Source of the DNA: Aurelia coerulea | Lineage: Eukaryota > Cnidaria > Scyphozoa > Semaeostomeae > Ulmaridae | Assembly: GCA_039566865.1 (NCBI GenBank) | Contig: CM076955.1 | Coordinates: 64,501 to 128,500 of the forward strand | Direction: 5' to 3' | DNA length: 64,000 bases | Shown here: positions 38,134 through 49,300 of the stretch, piece after piece | Layout of the letters: the number at the start of each line of letters is the position of its first letter | Numbering within the stretch: position 1 is the stretch's first letter | Program-made: the position numbers and the translations under genes | Notes under the pieces: model-generated | The model's database searches: none | Told to the model about the DNA's origin: nothing | The model's input: only the letters and a program-made list of their open reading frames with translations

Positions 38134-39087
38134 AAAGTCACGCTATGTCAGTAAAGGTAATTTGTTTTATTTCCTGGCCATAATTGAAGTAAACATAGAG
38201 TAGAAATGAAAATATGCCAAAAATGATTTGATAGAAGGAAGGCCAGAGCATTTACAGGTCGAACCTAATTGCACAGATCCGTAAATGAATACATATTAAG
38301 TATCAACGGTATTCGTCAATTTCTATTTGGACCAAGGGAGTTTAATCTTATATGTTATTTCTGAGCTTCTAATTCTGACTAGCCTCTGAAATGTCTTCAT
38401 AGCATTTTTGCTAAAATTTCTTTTGCTTCTATTATTTCATGTAACCTGGAGGTGGACAAGTTTCATTGCCTCTTAAAGGTCCAATTTTACAAACTCAATT
38501 TTGAAGTAGCATTTTTGAACATTTTTGATCATACATCATAACATCATAACATCATAACATCATCATCATCATTTCCATTTATTCAGAATTAGACTTAATG
38601 CATTTACCAGTGTGATGTAATTACGGTTATTTAATGTAACGGACACACCATGAATTTTAGTCGATTTTCATTTTGTTACTAAAGATTGTAAATATTGATT
38701 ATGATGTGCTAAATGTCATGTTTATTAGGTATTACGTGTAGCCTTGACATGTACCTATACATGTATGAGTTATCCTGTATACCAGATATTTTCATTATTA
38801 TGGTCAGCAACTGCGTGAGGATTTTCGACAATAAGAATACCTATTTTATGGTATTGCTGTTATATTTTCTGAATTGTTTAATTTCTATCTAAATACAATA
38901 AATTGGTTGATGAAATAATCTGTTTCGTAATATTGAAAATGAAATTTAGAGGATTTGTTAAAAGATATCTTTCATCCTTTGTCACTACTTTAAATCTCCT
39001 CAAATAGTGCTAAAACTTTCATTTTTCACAAGAGAACCAAGCTCTTCTATTTCCTATCTTAAGTGCACATTTATAATCAACCTGAAA
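38134..39087. other. Convergent 3' intergenic region with candidate poly(A) signals
   Basis: The eEF-2 kinase stop (38133) and the TSSK-like gene stop (39088) face each other 954 bp apart. AATAAA on the plus strand is at 38897-38902; on the minus strand AATAAA corresponds to 38721-38726 and 38578-38583. If these are used, the two 3' UTRs overlap. A short CATAACAT/CAT microsatellite is at about 38530-38570. No other gene is seen. Confidence 0.4.
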
Positions 39088-42000
39088 TCAATTTTTGCTC
39101 ATATTTAACATTTTTCCGCATACTTTTTTCCATTTTCGTACTTTGGCATCCTTTAGTTTATCTGTCTTATCAGTACTAGTTGTTGCTTCTTCTTTTTCCA
39201 TATCAGACATTACATCTCTTAATTCATCAATTGGATCATCATCGCTTTCTCTTTCCTCGCTGTTACCATTTTCTGATCTTTCTTTCCTTTTCTCCTCTTT
39301 TATCTTTTTCTTTGCTTTCACAATTTTTGAAACTAAATTTGCGAGACCTTCATTTTTCGGTTTTGCATCTTTGTATTTAATTGTTCCTTTTACTTCCTGT
39401 TTTTCGGCCAAAGATTCTTTTTGTTTTTTCTGTTTACTTTTCCCAATGCTTGAACCTTTTCGTTGTTTTGCATTCGCACTTGTTAGTGTTGATCTCCTTA
39501 CAGCCATAGTTTGGGTATATCCTTCGTTTTCTGTGAATTGAAAACAGTTCGAGTTGAAATGTTGAGTCAACCTCTAACTCTTAACAGCATTTGTTTAATC
39601 CTTTAGAGTTTGATTTAGTAATTAATGAATTCTTTCAAAAATGACAGAATAAGATCAGCATCCTATTTGTGAGATTTAAGACCTGTATTAGCCATCAAGT
39701 AAGGAATAAGAACGAAATCATAATCGTTAATTTTTTTTTAATCATATTTCTGCGCCAAGGTGATATTCTATTCATTTAATTTTTGATTTTTGTAAGTCTA
39801 TTGATAAACTTTTTGCTGTATGCTGACTTTGTTTTGCTTGGTGAATACAATAATGCAATGCAAATAAATATAACCATCGTTTCTCAAAATACTAAGATGT
39901 AATTATATTACTGACATAGATTTAAAATACCTTCATCATCAGATAATTCGTTTTCAACTTTTTCTTTTGCATCATCACCATACCTTGCTATTTGTCCTTT
40001 TATTGCTATCGTACTTTGAACTGCTGTATTCGATGCTGTTTCATGGACGCCTTTTGAATCAGCGAATGCTCCTTGGAGCCATTTATGCTTTAAAATCTCT
40101 GCCGTATGAATCCTTTTACTTTCATCAATGTCCAGCATTTTAAGTATCAAGTCTTTTGCACCTGGCAAACGAACGAAAAGAAAATTGTTTCAAAGACCGG
40201 ATCTTGGTTTCTTCATTTAAATGGTTTCTTCATTTAAAGACTGATCATAGTTCCTACATTTTTTTCATTTAGAAACCGGATGTCCCAATGAAAAATGTCA
40301 GATTTTGAACAGTTACTAGTGAGGAGCATTATTTCAAAATATTGTGAATGTACTACTTGTATTGAATAGAATTTTCAACCAAAACTTTGATGCAAGGAAA
40401 ATGGTTAATTCATGTTCTTAAGATTGGCAAGCAACGTGTTTGATTCTGCTAGAAGACCTGAATGCAACTGTAAGGAGCCATTTTCCTCCAGGGTCCTTTG
40501 CGGGCACGCTAATATTTCAGACTGTGTGATAATCGCATAATCAAATTTGGCTCAGGTGGAACCTCAAAGAAAAGTTTACTTCGGTTGAATTGATTTATTG
40601 ATTGATTGATTGATTTATCAATTGAACTACGTCATCGTATATCTATTGTTTCCGTTTAAGCTAAATTTGATTTGAGACAGTCTGAAATAATAGCGTGTCC
40701 GCAAAGGTTCCTGGGTAACGATGGCTCTTTAAGGCTATGCCATCAACTGTCTTCGAGTCAAGCTTGATCCTGAAAGTTTTCTACTTTGACTTTTTTCAAT
40801 TCAAATTTCAGTCAAATTGGTATTATTCAGTTCACGAATTTGCCTTGAAAATCATTAGATAAAATATTTACATAACTAAAAAGAGATCTTCAGGCAAACT
40901 TCACGCAGCCAATCTTCTGTTTAACCAAAAGAATTGACTATCATTAGTCTATCTCATTCATCAGTGTGCCAGTTTTAAGATTGAGGAATCAATTGTCAAA
41001 TCGAGGCTTTTACTTTCGATTAATGGTAGATATATTTGAAATCGAGGCTTCTTTGCAGTCACTTTTTTAGCTGACATTTTTCATTTGACATGGTAACCCC
41101 ATGGTGATAGACTGTCTCATGGTGTCTGTTTTGCAAATTTTTTCTTCCTTTCACGCTCTTTATTGGTATTCTACCCTGGGTACCAGAGCCAAAAAAATAA
41201 CAAAATAACAAAATGTAAGGAAGTAAAGAAAGTAGATTCTTTCTTCCTTCTCTCTTCCTTTTCCAAAGTTTCAATTTCTTTCTCATTTTGAGGTTCTGGT
41301 ACCCAGGGTATTGGTATTCATGTTTAACCATAGTTTATCTCTATCCGTCATTTAATTCAAAGAATCACTTATTCAAATAAACACACTTTGATTAAATAAA
41401 TAGATTACCTATTGGTGTGTCTTTTGCAAAATTTCTCTTTTTCACATCATCTCCTTTAGCAATTGCTTTTAATTCTGATTCCCCAAATGGTAACACATAA
41501 CATAGCATTGAATATAATACGATCCCCATACTCCAAACATCTGCTGCGAAGCCATTGTATTTTTGTCCTCGTAATATTTCTGGGCATGAATAAGCCATTG
41601 TGCCACAAACTGTCCCTATCAAATCGTCTTTCATGGAACGTCGAGCAAATCCAAAATCTGAAAGAGTAATCTAAAAGTCTATTCTGGGGAATATTGCTGA
41701 TTGTAATAAATAGTTATAGTTATACCGGGTGCTCCAAAATAAACTATGCACACTTGGCAGGCCACAATAAACACTTGAACGATTTTGAAGATTCATAACT
41801 TAATCTTTAGCAAAAAGCCTGAATTAGTTTCTAGGATGTTTTTGCAAATTTTTTGTTTTCAGTATTTAGAGCTAGAAGCGAGTTTCTTAAAACTTTTGTA
41901 CTCGAAAACACTGAGAACGATCAAAAACGTCGATCAAGTTTTCTAAATAATCGACATAAATGGACGTAGAGAAATCTTGTTCGTGGTGATTTGGGATTTA

Positions 42001-44538
42001 GAAATCGATTAATTGTATCGATTAATTGTATCGATTAATTATTCGTTTTTTTAGACCCCAAATCACCACGAAAAAGTTTTCTCTTTGTCTTTGTCAATTA
42101 TTACATGCTTGCAATTATTACAATTATTACAACTGAAGAAGATTTTTATCGAAACGTATTCAAATAAACAGTGGTGTTTTTATATTTTATTTTCTGTTTA
42201 TACATGATGGTGGTTTAGTTTACATGCAATTACATACCGGTATTACATACTGGTATACATACATACATACATACTGATGTAAAATACCATACTGTAAAAT
42301 ACACACCGGTTAGCTTGATATTGCCATGAGCATCTAATACAAAATTTTCTAATTTCAAATCACGATGTACCACTCCTTGTTCGTGAACATAATTGATTGC
42401 TGATGCAATCTGTTGAAATTGTTTTCTTATTTCTTCACAATCTTCGTACTTTCTTTTATTGACATAGTCTAAAAGATCACCTCCTTCTGCTAATTCCATT
42501 ATCATGAATACCTGATTATTGTTCTCAAATATTCCCAACATTTTTATCTGAAAAAGTAAATTGATTTATATTTCAAAATATGAAATAATGGCTTTTATGC
42601 TACATTTTTTGCTTCATTTATCATTTATCTGACGAACCCCTGACGACATGTTCAAGCAAGTCTTCTATATATTTGATTATATCCATCTGAATTATGCATA
42701 TCGTTTATTGAATTGAATGGAATTCATATGATACCATCCTACACACCATCCTACATTGTTTTTTTCTGTTATAAAACCAAATTCTGCCAACTACCAAATG
42801 TCTTTTCTGCCAACTACCAAATGTCCCAGAAATTAATGGCTAATCAATTTCCACTTGAACAAAGATACCTCCTTTGCTGATATTGCTGCTTTGACAGCTG
42901 AAATATTCATTTTAAAAATTCAAATTTGCCTCAGTGTCAAAACTATAAATGTAGCCTTTTTTGGCCTGAGCAAATTCCTGAAGCAGATGGAAATTTAAAA
43001 CTAAAATTAGAGAAAGTTAAAAAACCGTACGATGAGCAAATTTAAATTTTCAACATTGATGTACAAAAAAAGTGATGTTTCTATGTTCACGTTAACTATC
43101 GAGGAACATTTTGAAATCGATTGACTAAATTCTCATCACTGGATAGACCCAACCAGATCAGTATACTCTTTCTAGGACATCCGGTATGATCAATTCACCA
43201 TTGATTATACGTTATAAATCAAGACAATTTATATGATTGTAATGTAGACTTATGACGATGAGTCTCTTGTTTCCCTGTGCTCTTTGACTTCTTGATGGCG
43301 CTTCAGTCAACAGAGACTCATAATATTACTCTGAAAAACCTGACCCTATTAGGCCTAATATGCTGGGATTCCTAGCATACCAATCAGAATGCGAGATTTG
43401 GCGAAGAACAATAAGTTTCGAACCTTCAATTCGATTGACGCTGTTGACTAAATTTGAAGGAAGTTGCTGCAGCAGGTACTTGAAGATTTCTCTGAAATGT
43501 CTTGGTCTTAAAAACATGGAAATTGCAGCATTAAAAGACTTATTTTGCACTCACCAGGTAAAGTGAACTTTCTTCTTCAGATGAATACCAAGTTTTGTTG
43601 ATTAAGTGTCTGCTTACCGTGGTTTCTATCGCATTTCCTTTCTGAGGAGTGACCGTTGAATATAGCCGAAGCAGTCGTTCGATCCAGATTCGATCAATCG
43701 AATGCAGAGGATAGGGTCAGGTTTTTAACTGTTTCATTATGAGTCCCTGTGAGCAAGGTACCGCAGGGATACAAGGGACTCATCGTCATAAGTCTAATTG
43801 TAATGTACAAAAGCATAGCTGTTATAAACGCATCCTTCGAAATAGCTTCTTGGGCTGAATTCTTTTAGGCTAACACAGCAACGAATTGCTTCTCGCATTT
43901 GATCAGCAAAACAACCGAATGTCTATTTAAAGAGCCATTTTCACCCAGGGTCCTTTGCGGGCACGCTACAATTTCCACAATTTCATACTGTCTAAAAATC
44001 AAGTTTGGCTTAAATGGGAACTATTAATGGGAACTATAGATCCACGGAGCAGTTTCTATCTGTTGAATTACTGCAGTGGGAATCCAAGGTTTCCGCTTTG
44101 GACCAAATTTGTTTTTTAGACAGTAACAGAGTCAGAGTTGTTGCAAAAAATGCTACGTGGGTCCAAAAGATGTAATGAGTTAATTTCTTATCTATTTCAT
44201 AACGAATAGGTGTATGACAAGATAAAACTATAAAAGGATAAATGTTTTCTTACTATATTTGGATGATCCAGCTCGCTAATAACACTGACTTCTCTTTGTA
44301 AGAATGTGTCTGCATAATCTTTCGGTGCTTTTCTTTTATCAATTATTTTCACAGCAACCTTTTTACCCAATTTTTTATGATATGCAGACTTAACTTTAGT
44401 GTACTCTCCTTCGCCCAATAATTTATCCACAACTATCCCTTTTTCAGTCAAGGTTGCAAATGCAGCTTGGTTTTGTCCTAACCATCTATTTCCTTTCAAA
44501 GATGGTTTGACGTTTACTTCTTCTCCAGCCATCTTCAT
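39088..44538 (-). CDS. TSSK-like serine/threonine kinase with Lys-rich tail
   Basis: Protein kinase of the CAMK-group testis-specific kinase type. Five exons (minus strand): 44538-44254, 42547-42307, 41657-41409, 40161-39931, 39530-39088; phases agree and give 482 residues. Seen: glycine loop LLGEGEYTKVKSAY (about 40-53, third glycine absent as in TSSKs), VAVK lysine K64, E83, HRDLKLEN with D158 and N163, DFGFARR (176-182), a CGTMAYSCPE segment (about 193-202), DVWSMG, and a final KDLILKML...HKWLQ lobe. Start ATG at 44538 follows an in-frame TAG; a second ATG is at 44532. The tail (336-482) is lysine/glutamate-rich and probably disordered, possibly nuclear. If the last intron is retained, exon 4 reads into a stop at 39908 and gives a 342-residue tail-less form. 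TSSK membership rests on overall pattern; the exact paralogue is not determined. Confidence 0.9.
40470..40733. mobile_element. MITE family C (GAGCCAT...CAGGGTCCTTTGC), full copy
   Basis: About 264 bp with inverted ends of roughly 40 bp: left GAGCCATTTTCCTCCAGGGT then CCTTTGCGGGCACGCTA; right complement TAGCGTG...GCAAAGG..CCTGGGTAACGATGGCTC. A TTAA-like sequence is next to the right end and TAAG at the left. Relatives are at 43926-44130, 48247-48295 (one end) and 60332-60607. It lies in an intron of the TSSK-like gene. Confidence 0.78.
41723..42140. mobile_element. TA-flanked element, left end CCGGGTGCTCCAAAA, partial
   Basis: The left terminus follows TA at 41723-41724 (CCGGGTGCTCCAAAATAAAC). 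The interior matches the 32030-33725 repeat. Near the right, GTGGTGATTTGGGATTTAG and its inverse CCCCAAATCACCAC form a foldback around a tandem ATCGATTAATTGT triplet (about 41995-42040). I cannot find a right terminus, so the element is truncated or fused with another. Confidence 0.6.
42815..43186. mobile_element. Degraded family B element in TSSK-like gene intron
   Basis: TA-CCAAATGTCCCAGAAA at the left and TTCTAGGACATCCGG-TA at the right delimit 42817-43184. Interior blocks (CAAATTTGCCTC, GTTAACTATCGAGGA, TCTCATCACTGGATAGACCC) match the inverted repeats of the family B element at 26251-27437. Substitutions at both ends suggest an old insertion. Confidence 0.62.
43236..43806. mobile_element. 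Mutator/foldback-like element with 10-bp target duplication
   Basis: A 551-bp element (43246-43796) flanked by ATTGTAATGT at 43236-43245 and 43797-43806. The inverted ends begin AGACTTATGACGATGAGTC and continue through CTTGT.TCCCTG, GACTCATAAT and AACCTGACCCTAT for about 100 bp with gaps. A 9-11 bp duplication with long terminal repeats is typical of Mutator-like elements. No transposase is visible; the interior ORFs are short. It is inserted in the first intron of the TSSK-like gene. Confidence 0.75.
43926..44130. mobile_element. MITE family C, incomplete copy
   Basis: Starts TTTAAAGAGCCATTTTCACC, then CAGGGTCCTTTGCGGGCACG as in the family C element at 40470. An internal inverted pair (TACTGTCTAAAAA at about 44002 and TTTTTTAGACAGTA at about 44112) is kept, but the right terminus is lost. 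Confidence 0.65.
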
Positions 44539-45928
44539 CAAATTCACTCGCTGTTGTCGTGCCTATTCCTTATCTTGGTTTATGTTGTTGTTTGTGTGAT
44601 GTTTTCAACTCTCTTTGCTTTTTATTATCATACATGTTATTGATTAATTTGACGTCATAAACTGCGCAGAGGAGTGAATTATTTTTGGCATTTCTTGACA
44701 TTCATACATTCATTCATTCATTTATTCATTCATAAAAAGCCCCGCTAGAGGAATATTACGTGCGTAGGAGTTGCCCTATTTATAGATTACAGCTCGACAG
44801 TAATGTCCTTGATGGCAGCTACAAGAGTTCTCAGTCCAATCACATCTTTTCAAGTATTATTGATAACACAGAAGTTTGCCGTATTTGGCTCAAATTTGTG
44901 TACTCTTTTAGCTGAAATGCAAGTTTTCTTCTCGTTGTTCTTGTAGTAATGTGCACTTAGAAAGACCAAAATTAATATGAAAGTAACACCTCTCTTTTTA
45001 TTTTAGTGTTTGCCAAATTTGCCAATTTTGTCTAGATTAAATAAGGCCAACCACGACGATGCTTGTGATATATATTTACGTTTTTTGCGTTTAGAAAGAC
45101 TTTATATTTTATGATTTGCGCTAAGAAGAGAGAGAAAGACTTGTGAAAGGAAGACACCATTCGTAGGTCAAATACTTGTCAAGGCGAATACGTAAATCAC
45201 ATCTTAGTAAAGGTTGATAATAGTCTGTTGCAGTCCTGCTGTTTGAAACCTGCCATTTCAAGATCGTTAATCAAGTAATCTACATTCTTATCAAACAAAT
45301 AAAATTCATTTGGTTTTGAATAAAGATACCCGTCAGTGGAAATGCATTTCTTTTTAAACCACAGTTTGATTTGATAAGTTTGCTTACAAAGCCTGTTGCG
45401 CGCTACTGATTAAAGCTTCTTTCATACATTGCAAGATACAAAGGGATTGGACTTTAAAACGATTTGTACTGCTTAAAACATGGAACGACGTAGAATTGTG
45501 GAAAGGAATTAGGAAACATGAAATTAGAAAAGATTAGAATGTGGCTACCTTGAATTAAAACATTTATGGTCATCCAAGCCTCTTGAGGCGAAAGAAAAAC
45601 TTATGCCACGCCATTATGGCTCGAAAGGAAACCTTTTCAAAGCAGAAAAAATAAAGTTTCGATTCGAATCGAAGTCTCGATCAATGATTTGCGTTCGAAT
45701 TGCAAAATTGTCTTTTTTGTTCTGGACTTTAGCTAGCTAATCGAAATGGCAGACCAAAATGCTCGCGTCTTTTGTAGGTGTTCAGAGTAGGTAGGCTTTT
45801 TACTGGCATGTTTTGTGGGGCCACCACTTCACTGGTAGCCTTCTTTGGAACTGTTATTGCAATGAACACATGAGTTCAACTGAACCAGCATCCCCCCACA
45901 CATAGAAAACAACGAAACGACTTCCTGT
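44539..45928. other. Divergent intergenic region, no gene recognised
   Basis: Lies between the start of the TSSK-like gene (minus) and the patched-domain gene (plus). It contains an ATTC/CATTCATT microsatellite (about 44698-44735) and no ORF or domain I recognise. Promoters for both genes should be here, but I cannot identify TATA boxes or initiators with confidence. Confidence 0.4.
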
Positions 45929-46128
45929 TTGCTCGTAGCCTACGCGTAGACCCATTATCCCAAAGGAGGAAAGGGTCTACGAAACAAACAGCAAAGGCTT
46001 GCTACGGCCGCCCAATTAATCATTCTAATCCCCTTTTCAAATGATTTGTGTCAGTAGCAAGCCTTTGCTCTTTGTTTCGTAGACCCTTTCCTCCTTTGGG
46101 ATGATGGGTCTACACGTAGGCTAGTTTG
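45929..46128. repeat. Long near-perfect hairpin upstream of patched-domain gene
   Basis: Arms of about 75-80 bp (45929-46008 and 46051-46128) are almost exact reverse complements, around a 40-bp centre. Landmarks: GTAGCCTACGCGTAGACCCA, ATCCCAAAGGAGGAAAGGGT, CTACGAAACAAA and GCAAAGGCTTGCTAC. It ends about 200 bp upstream of the patched-domain gene's start codon. It could be a foldback MITE; the core is shared with the 20720-20774 hairpin. Confidence 0.9.
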
Positions 46129-46331
46129 CCCGATACTAGTCATTTTTTCATCATCTGTATAGTATGGCCCATTGCAACCTGCTTCTTTTGTTGGCACCAA
46201 CGGTTTCGAGGTCACTAATAACATTGTGTGGATCCTGTTCCATTATTTCATGTTCCGTACATCATAGCTTACAAACTTGGATTGGATCGTGTTTGACATG
46301 GTTTTTGGACATTTTATGGAAGTATCCAAAG

Positions 46332-49300
46332 ATGGAGGGAGAAGGAAAGCAAACAGATAACGTTGGATTAGTTAAAAGAAAGTCAGATATGCAAAATCAT
46401 CAAAGAAATTCTACTTGCAAACGCATCTCTGATGGTTTTGTCAAAAGAATGGAAACTGTCTTCGTTAGGTTTGTTGATCTGTTTATTAACAGCAATCAGA
46501 TTCACATATGTGTTATCTTTCTGCCTGTTTGTTGTTTTCATGAAATGTATGAATGTATGAAAAGTATGAATATTAATCCATTATATGATATCAGAATCAG
46601 ACAAGTATCAGTATTCTACAATGTTATATGAAGATATTTGAATTTAATTTGTTTTCCTACATTGATATAATTTATGAATGATAATAATATTTCGTTATCT
46701 CTAGGTTTGGTACAATTGTTGGTAGGCATCCATACAAAGTTATATTCATCTCTATTGGAATAGCTCTTCTTTTTGGAATTGGCATGATTAATTTCAATAT
46801 GGATGGAAGCCCTGTAACTTTGTGGACTCCTTCTGCATCCAATTTCAAGAGTCAACAGAGATGGGTTAATAAAAGATTTCCTTCAAAGTCGAGAGTTGCT
46901 AGCATCATTGTCGAAGATGAAAATGTTCTCAGCAAAGCATCTTTTATCAAAGTATTACTATTGTTTACTGTCTTCCCTTCTTTTCAAAGCTTTCATTTAC
47001 GCAATCATTTGGCAATATTGCCGTTGACGCTATTGGTCACCAAAACATGGCTGGGCAAGACGGAGGATTGCATATCGTTCAGTTCAGTTCTCAATCTAAA
47101 ATTTCATTGCATGCATACAATAAATTCAAAGATTAATTACTTATCCAAAGAGTATGCATAGAGCGACAACTGAAATACAGAAAACAATGAATATCAATAA
47201 AAACGTTATAATACATATAACAATGACAAAATAGTTTGAACATTACAGCAAACGAACAAAGCTATTTCAAAGGAGGAGCTCTCTGAATAACAAATATGAT
47301 CTGGGTTGGGAGAGAGCACCCCCTGTTTTATAGCATTTTATTGTCATACATGGGCAAATATTCAGGTTGAATGGGGGTTGAATGGTGCAAAACAAATATT
47401 TCAGTTCACTTGGTATTGTGGTGAACAGATAAAATTTGAGTTCAAAGCGAAAAGTCATAATCGAAGGACGTTATTTGATTAAATAGGTAATTTTATTCCA
47501 GGACCTGGCGCCTGCATATCTAATAGATCATAGATCTTGGAACATATATTGCAAGGTGTTTTCTTGAGTCATAAGATATCACCTTTAGAAGCCTGGTGTG
47601 CATTATGCTGATGGAAACATGCTGGTGAACACGTGTCAAAGTTTCAAAAAAATTGTGAAAACGGCGGACAGGATAGGAGCATATATTTGACTCCAACATG
47701 CTCCAACAAAAGAAAAAGAAATAAGTTCAATTTAAGGCATTAGAAATCGTTTGTTAGCAAGGAGTCCTTTATAATTTGATCATGTAGGCCTTTCTCAGTC
47801 ATTTTGCAATCGCAAAGTTTTTCTAAATTTGAATTTACCACTTTTTCCAATGCTTGTAACAAGGAGAGGAAAATGAAAAAATACTTCGATCTTTTGGCTC
47901 TCAAGCAAACATTGATTCATTCCAATCCATCCAGTACTCTTGATGCTATGAATTTTCAAAAGTGGGAACTTTGTTCTGGTTGACTCAGTGTGCTGCCTTT
48001 TTCTGAAGGAAAGACTATTTTTAAATCTAGTGTTTATTCTCATCTTGTAGCTGTTGAAAATTCATCAACGTATACTTTTAATAAACAATGGATCAAAGTA
48101 TGACTTTCCACATCTCTGCTTTAGGTGAGTTTTTGCATTTTCAATCTTTTGCATTGGTTCTCCTTTTCTTAATTCCGTTGCCATGACACCAATCTTCATT
48201 TTTTTTATTCTTATCAAGTACGTCATATATTGCTCTGAAAGAATTCGAAGAATTTTTATGCCCGCAAAGAACCCTGGATGACAATAGCTCTTCAAACAAT
48301 TATGTACTGTCATGAAATGATTGAATTGAATTGATTGCCTGGAAAGTATATTTCTTTCCTTTCTAAATCTAATTCCACTTTTGCAACCGGCCATCTGTCC
48401 GCAGTTTTCTTTGTCGTACTTTCGTCTTTTGGATACAATCCTCGCTAATAATAACATTAATGCAACGCAACTCTCTAACAGATATAATTTGAACTTTGTT
48501 GTAGGCGAGGAGGTGTCTGTGTTACTTACAGCATTTTGAAGACTTTGGACATTGATGAAATGAACATTCAAAACACGACGGACGAAGAAATCCTGTCCAA
48601 GGTCAATCAACTGGCTTCAAAGGGGTATAAAATACTATTTCTTACTGCCTTTCGTATTTTCCTGAATATCATAAATCTTAGCCAACCTTATTAATGTATC
48701 TAAACTTTTTTCTGTTGTCCTCAATCTTCATTGGTGATCGCTGGTAAGGTAGGATTGTGTTTGGCAGAGGATCTCTTGCAATTATTCCAATGATGAATTG
48801 TGATACAATCTCCATTATCATTGCGAAAGGCAGTGAATCTTTGTGATTTATTGATTGCTTTTATTTTCAATCCTAGATTGAATGGCAAAGGATTCGATGT
48901 TGAAAGCATAATTGGCAACATAATGAGAAATAAGACGGGTCATATCATTGCAGCAAAAGCAATTAAATCTTTCTGGATGTTGAAAAGTGTGGAAACTTTC
49001 AGCAAACAAACTGGTTTTGCAGTGAGTATTCTTGTTTGAATTTTTTTGCTGAGTTCATCATGAAATTCACTTTTAAAGGCACGTTACTATTTATATTAAC
49101 TATACATACGATTGAAACCTGATTATATTTGCGGACAATTCATACGCCCGAAGATTTTAATATCTGAAATTGTTTATTGTCCGAAATATTTTATGTCCAA
49201 AATTTGTTTAGCATGGGAAATTGAAAGCAAAACATTTCCACTGTTTAAAAACGTAATGTCTTGCTCACGAACCGTTTTTTGTTGAAAAGGAATGTTGCGA

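Noticed and set aside
39095..39541. 148-codon plus-strand ORF opposite the lysine-rich exon
   Set aside because: It is the antisense shadow of a Lys/Glu-rich exon (giving Phe/Ser-rich peptide) and has no splice context of its own.
46164..46331. N-terminal extension of the patched-domain protein (MAHCNLLLLL...)
   Set aside because: In frame and open, but the ATG at 46332 gives a typical short charged N-terminus; without transcript data I kept the shorter form and noted the alternative.
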